Below the pieces are notes generated by a model. It saw nothing but the letters and a program-made list of their open reading frames with translations, did no database searches and was not told the origin of the DNA. Made by a program: the position numbers and the translations under genes. A DNA stretch of 64,000 bases from Bacillota bacterium (GTDB lineage Bacteria; Bacillota; Clostridia; Lachnospirales; Lachnospiraceae), in NCBI GenBank assembly GCA_023411555.1, contig JAEYOQ010000064.1:62001-126000 (forward strand), in the 5' to 3' direction. Below, in pieces: positions 45,038-54,343 of this stretch. The stretch's first letter is position 1. The number at the start of each line of letters is the position of its first letter.

Positions 45038-46552
45038 ATGGCAATGAAAAGAGCATATAATACAAACAAAAGTAGAAGGCAGGTTGCAGGTAAGAGTCAG
45101 ACTAGCAAAAAAAGTAAGAAGAACAAGCTTTTAAGAAAAGTACTCTTTATTGATGCCGGAGTACTTTCTGCTATTCTGGTTGTCTACCTGATCTTTGCTT
45201 ACTATTATAACAATCACTTCTTTGGTAATACCAAAGTGAATGGGGTAGATACCTCAAATATGTCGGAAAAGAAGGCTGAAGAAGCGATAGGTGACCAGGT
45301 GTCATCCTATGTTTTGGAAATCAAGCATAGAAACGGCGCATCTGATTTCATATATGGGAATAGTATTAATCTACATACGGAGTTCGCCGGAAGCCTATCA
45401 GAGCTCATCGACCAGCAGGGAGGCCTATTATGGCCTACATCTCTGGTAAAGGCACAGGAATATGAGGTAGACACCATGTTGACCTACGATACCGATCTGT
45501 TGAAGGCCTATGTCGATCTTATGAAAGAAATTAAGGAAGAGAATATAACAGAGCCGGTGGATGCAACGATCGCTTATGGAGAGAATGGATTTGAGATTAT
45601 TCCAGAGGAACCAGGAACTAAAGTGATAAAAGAGAAGGTATATGAAGCCGTTATTGAAGCAATCAATACCCTGCAGCCTACCTTGTCTTTAGAGGATGCG
45701 GGCTGTTATGTAGAACCTGAGATAACCTCTGAGGATCAGAGACTATTGGAAGCAGTCAAGGAGTTAAATCATTTTGCTTGGGCGAGAATTACCTATGAAT
45801 TCGGAAAAGTGACGGAAGTATTGGACGGAGCTAAGATTAGTGAATGGCTTTCCTATGATGAGGATTATAAGGTTACCTTACATGAGGATAAAATAAAGGA
45901 ATATGTTGATTTTATTGGAAAGACCTACAATTCCTTCGGACGTCGGCGAACCTTTCAAACCTCTTATGGTAAAGAAATCAAGGTGGAGGGCGGAGACTAT
46001 GGCTGGTGGCTTGACCGGTCAACCGAGTTAAAGGAGCTCACCGAATTGATTAAAAAGGGTGAACAGACGGTGAAGGAGCCTGCATATTTTCAGACAGCAC
46101 AGCAGTATGGTGAAGATGATATCGGTGATACCTATGTGGAGGTTAATCTTACGGCACAGCACCTATTCTTCTATAAAGATGGGGAACTGGTAGTAGAATC
46201 GGACTTTGTATCCGGTAATATTGCCAAGGCATATGATACACCTACTGGTACCTATCCGGTTCAATATAAGGAGAATGATGCTATTTTAGTTGGAGAGGAT
46301 TATCAGACTCCGGTAAAATACTGGATGCCCTTTAACAGAAATATCGGCTTTCATGATGCTAACTGGAGGGATGAATTCGGTAAGGATATCTACCTGACCA
46401 GAGGCTCTCACGGCTGCATCAATTTGCCGCCGAAGGCTGCTAAGAAAATGTTTGAGAATATAAAGCGAGGAGTAGCTGTTGTGGTATATGAGCTTCCCGG
46501 AACAGAAAGTGTGAAAGCTAAGGCTACTGACGTAACGGATAAAGCATCATGA
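45038..46552 (+). CDS. L,D-transpeptidase (YkuD domain) with N-terminal anchor
   Basis: A 504-residue cell-wall enzyme. The N-terminal basic stretch is followed by a membrane segment (VLFIDAGVLSAILVVYLIF); then come extracellular repeats of the peptidoglycan-binding type 4 kind (about residues 70-340) and the YkuD catalytic domain with FHDANW and SHGCINLP (catalytic Cys460). L,D-transpeptidases form 3-3 crosslinks in peptidoglycan or attach wall proteins. GAGGG precedes the ATG, and a terminator lies about 60 bases after the stop. It is monocistronic. Confidence 0.91.
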   Translation: MAMKRAYNTNKSRRQVAGKSQTSKKSKKNKLLRKVLFIDAGVLSAILVVYLIFAYYYNNHFFGNTKVNGVDTSNMSEKKAEEAIGDQVSSYVLEIKHRNGASDFIYGNSINLHTEFAGSLSELIDQQGGLLWPTSLVKAQEYEVDTMLTYDTDLLKAYVDLMKEIKEENITEPVDATIAYGENGFEIIPEEPGTKVIKEKVYEAVIEAINTLQPTLSLEDAGCYVEPEITSEDQRLLEAVKELNHFAWARITYEFGKVTEVLDGAKISEWLSYDEDYKVTLHEDKIKEYVDFIGKTYNSFGRRRTFQTSYGKEIKVEGGDYGWWLDRSTELKELTELIKKGEQTVKEPAYFQTAQQYGEDDIGDTYVEVNLTAQHLFFYKDGELVVESDFVSGNIAKAYDTPTGTYPVQYKENDAILVGEDYQTPVKYWMPFNRNIGFHDANWRDEFGKDIYLTRGSHGCINLPPKAAKKMFENIKRGVAVVVYELPGTESVKAKATDVTDKAS

Positions 46553-46609
46553 TAAAGGCAGAATTACCGGTTCAATCTTTATCTGATGTGGAATAAGTAT
46601 GATGAATAT

Positions 46610-46652
46610 GGATATGGAGGAGGATGACTGTCCTCTTACCATATCCTTTTTT
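46610..46652 (+). terminator. Terminator after the L,D-transpeptidase gene
   Basis: GGATATGG pairs with CCATATCC, and a second inner stem (AGGAGGA with TCCTCT) fills the loop. Six T residues follow. Confidence 0.85.
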
Positions 46653-46738
46653 GGGCCTTTTAGCTAATAATTACCAAGATACTCTTTTTCGGTCAGGGTA
46701 GTGCTTATTTGCTAATTTTTAATTTCTATCTAGTCAAA

Positions 46739-46786
46739 ACACTAAATATAGTATATTATACTAATAATGATTACTATTACTGGTAT
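46739..46786 (+). promoter_or_regulatory. Candidate NrdR box pair upstream of nrdA
   Basis: ACACTAAATATAGTAT (46739-46754) resembles the NrdR box consensus ACACTATATATAGTGT, and a weaker TTACTATTACTGGTAT starts exactly 32 bases later. NrdR boxes come in pairs about three helical turns apart. A TATACT lies between them at 46757-46762, so NrdR binding would block the promoter. Confidence 0.5.
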
Positions 46787-46814
46787 ACGGTGATGGAAGA
46801 ACGGAGGATGATAT

Positions 46815-49106
46815 ATGGATATAATGATTAAAAAAAGAGACGGAAGATATGAGCAGCTTCACGTAGATAAGACAAAGAAAATGGTGGCTTATGCCTGTGA
46901 GGGCTTAGAGGGCTGTGATCCCTTCGAATTAGAGATGGACTCTAATATTCAGTTCCGGGACGGCATGAGTACCAAGGAGATTCAGAAGATATTAATTCAG
47001 ACAGCCATTGAGAAGATGATCCAGACCACGAAGGATAGTCAGGGAAATGTGGTGAAATCAACGAATGTCAACTGGCAGTACGTGGCTGCGCGATTATTGA
47101 TGTCTGATTTATATAAGGAAGCAGCGATTAATCGTGGCTATCATTACTTTGGATATGGTGACTTCCTGTCGCTAGTACATATGCTAGTCGAACTGCAACA
47201 CTATGGTAAATTTCTCATAGAGGAGTATAGCGAGGAAGAGATCAGGGAATTAGGGGCCTATATTAAACCAAATCGGGATCTGCTTTTTAATTATGAGGGA
47301 CTTAAGCTGTTAGCAGACCGATATCTGATTCGTGGGTTTCATAAGGAGGTTTTGGAGCTTCCCCAGGAACGCTTTATGGCAATCGCCATGCATCTGGCTA
47401 TCCCAGAGGGAGATAGGAAGCTGGAGTATGCCAAAAAATTCTATGATGTATTAAGTGAACTAAAGATGACAACAGCGACTCCGACCCTGGCGAGCGCAGG
47501 TACGCCGTATCATCAACTCAGCAGCTGCTTTATCTCTGTTGTCGGTGACAATCTCTGGTCAATCTATGATGTGAATCAAAAGTTCTCAGCTGTATCTAAG
47601 CACGGCGGAGCTCTTGGTATCTATATCGGTAAGGTTAGAGCCTTAAATAGCGAAATTCGTGGCTACAAGAATGCCTCCGGTGGCGTAGTCCCATGGATTA
47701 GATTGTATAATGATACGGCAGTTGCAGTGGATCAGCTTGGTAGGAGAAAGGGAGGAGCTGCCATAACACTGGATATCTGGCATCAGGACCTGTATGAGTT
47801 TCTAGACCTAAGGACCAATAACGGCGATGACAGAAGAAAGGCTCACGATATCTTCCCGGCGCTTAGCATTCCGAACCTTTTCATGGAGCGGCTAGAGCTA
47901 AGGCAGGATTGGTCTCTATTTGATCCTTATCAGGTACATAAGGTGATGGGATATCATCTGGAGGATTATTATGATGAAGAGGATACCAAGGAGTTTACCC
48001 GGAGATATCTGGAGTGCGAAGCCAATGCAGCAATCCCTAGAGTAACAGTTCCTACCCTTGAGGTTATGAAGAAGATCATGAAAAGTGCCGTTGAGACGGG
48101 GACTCCGTTCCTATTCTTCCGGGATACCGTGAATAGGGCGAATCCCAATAAACACGCAGGAATGATCTATTCCTCGAATCTCTGCCATGAGATCGCTCAA
48201 AATGTCAGTGAATCGGAGTTCGTGGAGGAAGTGATAGAGACAGTCGGTAACCACAAGGAGGTTGTTCGAAGGCTAAAATCCGGAGATATGGTGACCTGTA
48301 ATCTGAATTCTATCAATCTAGGAAGAGTTACCCTTGATGAGCTGAAGGAGACGGTTCCGATTCAAATCAGAATGTTGGATAATGTAATAACTCTAAATCA
48401 AGCTCCCGTAGCAGAGGCGAGAATTACCAGTGACAAATATCGTGCCATTGGGCTTGGTACCAGCGGATACCATCATTATCTGGCTAATAACCAGATTACC
48501 TGGGAGAGCGAAGACCATATTCATGAAGCTGACCGCCTATATGAGGAGATTGCCTATCAGGCAATAAAGGCTTCCATGGAGTTAGCGAAGGAAAAGGGGG
48601 CATATCCTGAATTTGTGGGCTCAGAATGGCAGACAGGTAAATATTTTGAGAGGAGAGGTTATACCTCCGAGCGTTGGCTTGCGTTAGCAGAGGAGGTAAG
48701 AAAGTATGGTGTCCGAAACGGTTATATTATGGCAGTGGCACCAACGGGAAGCACCTCCAACATAGCAGGAACCACAGCCGGAATAGATCCAATCTTTAAG
48801 AAGTTTTTCATAGAGGAGAAGAAGGGAAGCTTTACACCAAAGGCAGCACCGGATCTTAGCAGTAAGAACTTCTGGTATTATAAGGAGGCACATCATATCG
48901 ATCAGCTTTATAGCATCCGGGCTTGTGGAGTAAGACAAAGACATATTGACCAGTCCCAGTCCTTCAATCTTTATATCACGCCGGAGGTTAAGGCAAAGGA
49001 GATTTTGAATCTCTATGTGGAAGCATGGAAGAATGGAGTTAAGACAATCTACTATGTACGTAATCAATCTCTGGAAATGGATGAATGCACCAGCTGCTCC
49101 AGCTAA
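46815..49106 (+). CDS. nrdA: Class Ia ribonucleoside-diphosphate reductase, alpha subunit
   Basis: A 763-residue catalytic subunit that reduces ribonucleoside diphosphates to deoxy forms with radical help from NrdB. It has an N-terminal ATP-cone (KKRDGRYEQLHVDKTKKMV), PTLASAGTPYHQLSSCF holding the first redox cysteine, NLCHEIAQN, and CNLNSINLGRV, and ends with the C-terminal CTSC pair used for re-reduction. The length is that of E. coli NrdA. CGGAGG precedes the ATG. nrdB follows 302 bases later with its own probable promoter. Confidence 0.94.
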   Translation: MDIMIKKRDGRYEQLHVDKTKKMVAYACEGLEGCDPFELEMDSNIQFRDGMSTKEIQKILIQTAIEKMIQTTKDSQGNVVKSTNVNWQYVAARLLMSDLYKEAAINRGYHYFGYGDFLSLVHMLVELQHYGKFLIEEYSEEEIRELGAYIKPNRDLLFNYEGLKLLADRYLIRGFHKEVLELPQERFMAIAMHLAIPEGDRKLEYAKKFYDVLSELKMTTATPTLASAGTPYHQLSSCFISVVGDNLWSIYDVNQKFSAVSKHGGALGIYIGKVRALNSEIRGYKNASGGVVPWIRLYNDTAVAVDQLGRRKGGAAITLDIWHQDLYEFLDLRTNNGDDRRKAHDIFPALSIPNLFMERLELRQDWSLFDPYQVHKVMGYHLEDYYDEEDTKEFTRRYLECEANAAIPRVTVPTLEVMKKIMKSAVETGTPFLFFRDTVNRANPNKHAGMIYSSNLCHEIAQNVSESEFVEEVIETVGNHKEVVRRLKSGDMVTCNLNSINLGRVTLDELKETVPIQIRMLDNVITLNQAPVAEARITSDKYRAIGLGTSGYHHYLANNQITWESEDHIHEADRLYEEIAYQAIKASMELAKEKGAYPEFVGSEWQTGKYFERRGYTSERWLALAEEVRKYGVRNGYIMAVAPTGSTSNIAGTTAGIDPIFKKFFIEEKKGSFTPKAAPDLSSKNFWYYKEAHHIDQLYSIRACGVRQRHIDQSQSFNLYITPEVKAKEILNLYVEAWKNGVKTIYYVRNQSLEMDECTSCSS

Positions 49107-49247
49107 TTAATTCCAGTTTAGACCCTGTGTTATTGTTCGCAGCTAGTTAGAAATGATGTTAGGATATCGACAAAGGTTCCTATTTATTAATATAGCTATG
49201 AATAGTAACGACCCAGTAAGGGTTCACAATATGAGTTTAGGAAGGTC

Positions 49248-49277
49248 TTGTTATTTCATCTTAAAAAGAGGTATAAT
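49248..49277 (+). promoter_or_regulatory. Predicted promoter of nrdB
   Basis: TTGTTA, an 18-base spacer and a perfect TATAAT lie in the 302-base gap 49107-49408 between nrdA and nrdB. No terminator is evident after nrdA, so co-transcription is also possible. The rest of the gap shows nothing else I can name. Confidence 0.45.
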
Positions 49278-49408
49278 AATAAAGCGTTTGATTAGATAAA
49301 TTAATCTGTATTGGACAGTTTTTACCTGGGTATTATTAATGTAAGCTTGGCCTCGAAGAACTTAGCTTAATGGTTCAACCTGCATTATATAGTATCTGAG
49401 GACAAAAT

Positions 49409-50470
49409 ATGCAAGCGATGAGAAAGGTGTGGTATTTTAGAATGAATAAGAAGAAGATATTCAATGAACAGGGACTTCGCGGAACGGAAGCCTTAATCAA
49501 CGGAAATACGACAAATCTTCGAGAATGGAACCGTATTAAGTACAGATGGGCGAATACGTTCTATCGTACAATGTTGAACAATTTTTGGATACCGGAGGAG
49601 ATTTCCCTCAATGAGGATATTAAGCAATTTCCACTTTTAACTAATGGGGAAAGGAATGCCTTTGATAAGATTATATCCTTTTTGAATTTCCTTGATTCGA
49701 TTCAGGCTGAAAATTTACCCAATCTGTCACGTTACGTGACAGCAGCAGAGATTACCTCCTTATTGAATATTCAGGCTTTTCAAGAGGAAATCCATGCCCA
49801 GAGCTATTCCTATATCTTAGATACAGTAACTAATCCGGTTACCCGTGATAAGATCTATGACGAATGGCGTGAGGACAAGCAGCTGTTAAAGAGAAACCAA
49901 TACATCGCCAATATCTATCAGAGCTTCAATGAAGATCCTTCCATTATGAACTTTCTACGAACCGTAATGGCCAACTATATCCTGGAGGGTATCTATTTCT
50001 ACTCAGGCTTCAGCTTCTTCTATACCCTGGCCAGACAGGGGAAGATGACGGCAACCAGCACTATATTTAAGTATATTAACCGTGATGAGGTTACTCACCT
50101 TGTGCTGTTTCAGAATATATTAAAGGAGTTAAAGACGGAGAATCCAGATCTATTCACCCAGGAGTTGTTGGAGGAGCTTCGCGATATGATGAGAACCGGA
50201 GTTGAGCATGAGATTGCTTGGGGACAATATGTCACGAATAATGAGATTCTGGGTATCAACAATGACCTTATCGATAAATATATCAAATACCTTGGTAACC
50301 AGAGGTTGAAGGCAATCGGTCTGGAGGAGCTGTATCCTGAGATTACCGATAACCCCATGGCCTGGATTGAAGGCTTCTCTAACCTTAACAGTACCAAGAC
50401 GGATTTCTTTGAAGCAAAGGTAACCAATTATACAAAGGCAGCGGCCTTTGACTTTGATGATCTAGACTAG
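49409..50470 (+). CDS. nrdB: Class Ia ribonucleoside-diphosphate reductase, beta subunit
   Basis: A 353-residue radical-generating subunit. Metal ligands and radical tyrosine are in place compared with E. coli NrdB: Asp in FLDSIQ, the ExxH motif with a tyrosine four residues later in QEEIHAQSYSY, Glu in ILEGIYFYSG, and ExxH in RDEVTH. The tyrosine makes it an oxygen-dependent class Ia/Ib-type subunit. The first ATG is kept because GAGGA lies a few bases upstream; the ATG at 49442 is closer to the usual family N-terminus. No nrdI is nearby. Confidence 0.93.
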   Translation: MQAMRKVWYFRMNKKKIFNEQGLRGTEALINGNTTNLREWNRIKYRWANTFYRTMLNNFWIPEEISLNEDIKQFPLLTNGERNAFDKIISFLNFLDSIQAENLPNLSRYVTAAEITSLLNIQAFQEEIHAQSYSYILDTVTNPVTRDKIYDEWREDKQLLKRNQYIANIYQSFNEDPSIMNFLRTVMANYILEGIYFYSGFSFFYTLARQGKMTATSTIFKYINRDEVTHLVLFQNILKELKTENPDLFTQELLEELRDMMRTGVEHEIAWGQYVTNNEILGINNDLIDKYIKYLGNQRLKAIGLEELYPEITDNPMAWIEGFSNLNSTKTDFFEAKVTNYTKAAAFDFDDLD

Positions 50471-50484
50471 AATATTTTATATAA

Positions 50485-50535
50485 AAGGCTATCCTTTTTC
50501 CCTCACAGTTTGGGGAAAGTGGATAGCCTTTTTTT
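50485..50535. terminator. Terminator after nrdB, shared with convergent oadB
   Basis: AAGGCTATCC pairs with GGATAGCCTT around an inner TTTTCCC/GGGGAAA stem and ends in a seven-base T-run. It lies between convergent genes. Confidence 0.85.
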
Positions 50536-50557
50536 GACGATTATTTTAATTTAATAC

Positions 50558-51694
50558 TTAACCAAACAGGCAAAGCAGAATACCGGCAGCAACAGCAGAT
50601 CCGATAACACCAGCCACATTGGGACCCATAGCGAACATCAGCAGATAATTGCCTGGAAGAGCCTTTTGTCCCTCTACCTGTGATACACGTGCTGCCATAG
50701 GAACAGCAGATACACCGGCTGAGCCAATTAAAGGATTGATCTTACCCTTTGTAACTACGCACATAAATTTACCGATCAAAAGACCGCCAACAGTACTGAA
50801 CATGAAAGCGATTAATCCAAGTACGATAATTCCGAGGGTCTTAGGCTTTAAGAATTCAGTACCGACAGCAGTAGCACCGACAGTGACTCCAAGGAAGATG
50901 GTAACTATATTAATCAAAGCATTCTGAGCTGTATCAGAGATACGTTCTACTACACCGGATTCCCGGAACAGGTTACCTAACATCAGCATACCGATCAAGG
51001 GAGCTACAGAAGGTAGTAAAAGGATACAGAAGATGGATACGGCAATTGGGAAACAGATCTTCTCAAGCTTTGATACACTACGTAATTGCTCCATCTTAAT
51101 CTCGCGTTCTTTCTTTGTGGTTAATAACCTCATCAACGGGGGTTGGATGAGCGGAATTAAGGCCATATAGGAATATGCCGCGATGGCGATGGAGGCCAAA
51201 AGATGGGGTGCCAATCTCGTTGTCAAATAGATTGCAGTCGGACCATCAGCGCCGCCGATAATACCAATGGACGCGGCTTCTTGAGGTGTATAGCCAAGAA
51301 GGATTGCTACAATAAAAGCGATTGCGATACCGAACTGTGCACCTGCACCAATCAACATACTACTGGGACGGGCAATCAATGGACCGAAGTCTGTCATAGC
51401 ACCGATACCTAAGAAGATCAGAGAGGGATAGATACCTTTCTTTACTCCAAGATACAGATAATATAATAATCCGCCGACCTCTTGATCACTTGTCGGCGCA
51501 GCCATAATTCCGGTCAAAGGTAAATTAGCCAGTAGCATACCGAAAGCGATCGGCAGAAGTAAAAGTGGCTCAAATTTCTTCGCTATTGCAAGATAGAGCA
51601 GAACACATGCTACAATAATCATTACTCCGGCTTGCCAGGTTAAGGCAGCAAAACCAGAGGATTCCCATAGTTTAATCAATGATTCGTTAAACAC
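50558..51694 (-). CDS. oadB: Sodium-translocating decarboxylase beta subunit
   Basis: A 378-residue, highly hydrophobic membrane subunit of the oxaloacetate/methylmalonyl-CoA/glutaconyl-CoA decarboxylase sodium pumps. Family motifs are GGADGPTAIYLTTRLAP (with the Asp used in Na+ transport) and SAGVSAVPMAARV near the end. It couples decarboxylation of carboxybiotin to Na+ export. A GTG start follows AAGGAGG. It lies 47 bases after a small oadG-type gene. Neither the carboxyltransferase nor the biotin carrier is in this window, so which acid is decarboxylated is unknown. Confidence 0.91.
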   Translation of the reverse strand: MFNESLIKLWESSGFAALTWQAGVMIIVACVLLYLAIAKKFEPLLLLPIAFGMLLANLPLTGIMAAPTSDQEVGGLLYYLYLGVKKGIYPSLIFLGIGAMTDFGPLIARPSSMLIGAGAQFGIAIAFIVAILLGYTPQEAASIGIIGGADGPTAIYLTTRLAPHLLASIAIAAYSYMALIPLIQPPLMRLLTTKKEREIKMEQLRSVSKLEKICFPIAVSIFCILLLPSVAPLIGMLMLGNLFRESGVVERISDTAQNALINIVTIFLGVTVGATAVGTEFLKPKTLGIIVLGLIAFMFSTVGGLLIGKFMCVVTKGKINPLIGSAGVSAVPMAARVSQVEGQKALPGNYLLMFAMGPNVAGVIGSAVAAGILLCLFG

Positions 51695-51741
51695 TCTAAT
51701 TCCTCCTTATATTTCCTTCGTTTTTAATTCTAGATATCATC

Positions 51742-51900
51742 CTAATTCACAGAGCCATTGCTCTTTGTTGCTCCGGTTTTTTGCTCAATCACTGCAATGA
51801 TCATTGAGAAGATTCGAATGATAAACCAGAGAACTCCAAGTACAGCAAATACGACAGCTACACAAAAGAGTGCTACGAGAATACCTTGTGTTACTTGCAT
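51742..51900 (-). CDS. oadG: OadG-type small membrane subunit of the sodium pump
   Basis: A 52-residue protein beginning MQVTQGILVALFCVAVVF, with one long membrane segment (about residues 7-36) and a short polar tail. AAAGGAG lies eight bases before the ATG, and the gene precedes oadB directly. Size, topology and position match the gamma/OadG subunits that anchor sodium-pump decarboxylases. Sequence similarity in this short family is weak, so the call rests mainly on context. The 260 bases upstream (51901-52160) show only a weak GGAG/CTCC hairpin and no clear promoter. Confidence 0.72.
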   Translation of the reverse strand: MQVTQGILVALFCVAVVFAVLGVLWFIIRIFSMIIAVIEQKTGATKSNGSVN

Positions 51901-52160
51901 ATACTTCACTCCTTTCCTAAGATAGTAATAAAAGCTTATGTATTTTCTTTATAAAAAAATGGAGTACTTCAAAAAGGAAGCCCTCCACCCTATAAGTTCA
52001 ATACTTGAACAGCTAGATAACTGCCAACCGGTACGTCGTTAAAATAATAACATAACGGGGGGGAGATGTCAATATAGATAGTAAAAAATCAAACATTGTC
52101 CAGGGCGTTATAAAATGTTACAATAAGCAGATGAATAAGATTTGATACCAAGGAGCAATC

Positions 52161-53537
52161 ATGAAGGAAATCTATCAATTACCCCAGCAGTTTTGGGCTG
52201 TTTTCAGCTCTAGAAACCGCTATATCTATATGGAAGCCTTGCTCGCAATCTATGAGGAATACATGTATAATGACTATTTTCTGACGAAAGAAACCTGTAT
52301 TCAGCTGATTGCGGAGCATTTTGCTGATCGTATTATTGATATCTCAGCAGATGATGAGGAGCAGGATACGGACAGTATGGAGCCTATGGCAACGAAGATA
52401 TTGAACCGCTTAATTCGCTTTTCCTGGCTCAAGCGTGTGGAGGATTACAGTTCCTTCAAGACCAACATTATCATACCGGATTATGCATCTACCTTTATCG
52501 AGACCATTAAGAGGTTAAGTAATCCGGATGCAGATGAGCAGAATTTATACATACAGAATGTTTATACCAATATTTATTCCTTTTATCACGACACCAAGGC
52601 CGGTTTGGAGCTATTAAAGGCGGCTATGATAAATACCACGAGACTCAATCGATCCCTTCAGGACATGCTTCATAACATGGATCAGTTCTTTGGGGCACTC
52701 CTTGAAAAGGATAATTATGAGGATCTCCTACTGGAGCATCTTAACGGGTATGTGGAGACAATTGTAAACCGAAAGTATAGACTGCTTAAGACCAGTGACA
52801 ATTTCTATATCTATAAGAATGATATCAAGAGATTACTGCGTATCATCAGTGAGGATGAGAAGCGTATCAATCTGTTGAAGAACAAGCTGATGGCAGAGGG
52901 AAGGCAGGAGGAAGAGATCCTTGAGGAGTATGCCAGAGTTATTGATGAGATTGAACGTGGTATCATTAATATGGAGAAGCGTATCTCCCATATTGACTCT
53001 GAACATAGTAAATACATCAAGGCTACTGTAAGCAGACTGGAATACCTCTTAAGCAGTGACGACAGTACGCAGGGCAATGTAATTGCCTTACTGAACCTGA
53101 TGTCGGAGGCAAAGGGACAGAAGCTTTATCCCCAGGTCACCTCAGTTTTCCTCCTGAATGATCATACGGTGATTACACCAGATTCCTTCTATAAGAAAAG
53201 AGGGAAAAGAAAGCAATTTGAGGATACGGTAGAGCCCCAGATGGAGACGGAGGAGGAATTATCTAAGGAGGATATTCTCCGAATCAATCAGAATAAGCAC
53301 CGCTATAGTAAGGCGCAGATTGAAGCATTTATCCTGGACCGACTACAGGACGGAAGCTTTTGCACCAAGGATCTGGATATAGACAATGATGAGGATTTTG
53401 AGCTTCTGGTACTGGCTTATGATTATAGTATCCGCCGGTCCAGCCCCTTTCATGTGGTGCCGGGTGAGCGTGGCACGATAACCTGTGGAAAGTACTCCTA
53501 TCCAGACATTATATTTGAGATAAATAGCAGTAGATAA
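52161..53537 (+). CDS. jetA: Wadjet JetA-type protein (kleisin/MukF-like)
   Basis: A 458-residue protein starting MKEIYQLPQQFWAVFSSRNR, with an N-terminal winged-helix-like region, long helical stretches (about residues 200-290, heavily charged) and a C-terminal region after ILRINQNKHRYSKAQIEAF. Together with the next two genes it makes the set known as DUF5716-type JetA, DUF4194-type JetB and SMC-like JetC, the condensin-like core of the Wadjet plasmid-defence system. AAGGAG precedes the ATG. A 158-base gap without clear terminator separates it from jetB. Confidence 0.8.
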   Translation: MKEIYQLPQQFWAVFSSRNRYIYMEALLAIYEEYMYNDYFLTKETCIQLIAEHFADRIIDISADDEEQDTDSMEPMATKILNRLIRFSWLKRVEDYSSFKTNIIIPDYASTFIETIKRLSNPDADEQNLYIQNVYTNIYSFYHDTKAGLELLKAAMINTTRLNRSLQDMLHNMDQFFGALLEKDNYEDLLLEHLNGYVETIVNRKYRLLKTSDNFYIYKNDIKRLLRIISEDEKRINLLKNKLMAEGRQEEEILEEYARVIDEIERGIINMEKRISHIDSEHSKYIKATVSRLEYLLSSDDSTQGNVIALLNLMSEAKGQKLYPQVTSVFLLNDHTVITPDSFYKKRGKRKQFEDTVEPQMETEEELSKEDILRINQNKHRYSKAQIEAFILDRLQDGSFCTKDLDIDNDEDFELLVLAYDYSIRRSSPFHVVPGERGTITCGKYSYPDIIFEINSSR

Positions 53538-53695
53538 ATTCTAGCCTAGCTGAAAATAGAGATAACCACATATAGGAGATCGATATTTGAAGTCCTAGGC
53601 ATTAGAAAATGATGATAAGTTACTATTATATTATTAAGAACAGTCAGCAGACGAATGCTTCAATCCTAAAGTACTGACTGTAAGAAAGGATATTT

Positions 53696-54343
53696 ATGTT
53701 TCCATATTATAATGAACTCCTGGACGAAGAGAAGGATGAACTTAGAGAGGTAGTCCGGACCTTATATCACCAGACCTATATTCTGGAGCGAAAATATGAT
53801 AAGAAGACGGAGCGTTATTTACCAAACCGTATGTACCGTGTCTGTGAGAGGCATCTGGATTTTTTAAAGGAGTATTTTAAGATCGCTGATATCGATTTGA
53901 TAGAGAACAGGCAATATGGAATCATGCAGATTGTAACTCAGAATCTGCAGGGTGATAAATTAAGTCGTCTGACTACTATTTTTTTGTTATTGTTGAAGTT
54001 GATCTTTGATGAGCGGATGAATACAGCCTCCAGCTCCATTCATGTATATTCCTCTTTAAATGAGGTGTATGAGAAAATTCAATTATTCCGCTTATGGAAT
54101 AGTAAATCCATCTCTCCAACAGAGCTAAGGAAAACGATGACGGCCCTAAAGAAGTATCAGGTAATCGAGATAACCGATGAGCTTGGGGAGATGGATGGGG
54201 ATACTAGATTTATTATCTACCCTACTATTAATCTATTACTGGATAGCCAGTCCATTGAGGCAATTACCAGGCAGTATCAGGAGGAAGAGGAGGCAATAGA
54301 GGATGGACAGATATCAAGCACTTTCGAAGATGTGTCTGAATAA
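53696..54343 (+). CDS. jetB: Wadjet JetB-type protein (MukE-like, DUF4194)
   Basis: A 215-residue, mostly helical protein with the DUF4194-type segment YHQTYILERKYDKKTERYLPN near the N-terminus and a winged-helix-like middle (SPTELRKTMTALKKYQVIEI). It corresponds to the MukE-like subunit that binds the kleisin in Wadjet complexes. Its last 41 bases overlap the start of jetC, which implies tightly coupled translation. The preceding 158-base gap holds a short AAAGGAT ribosome site and no other feature I can name. Confidence 0.82.
   Translation: MFPYYNELLDEEKDELREVVRTLYHQTYILERKYDKKTERYLPNRMYRVCERHLDFLKEYFKIADIDLIENRQYGIMQIVTQNLQGDKLSRLTTIFLLLLKLIFDERMNTASSSIHVYSSLNEVYEKIQLFRLWNSKSISPTELRKTMTALKKYQVIEITDELGEMDGDTRFIIYPTINLLLDSQSIEAITRQYQEEEEAIEDGQISSTFEDVSE

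Noticed and set aside
46555..46650. Possible small RNA between the L,D-transpeptidase gene and nrdA
   Set aside because: The structure is fully explained as a rho-independent terminator and no separate promoter is visible.
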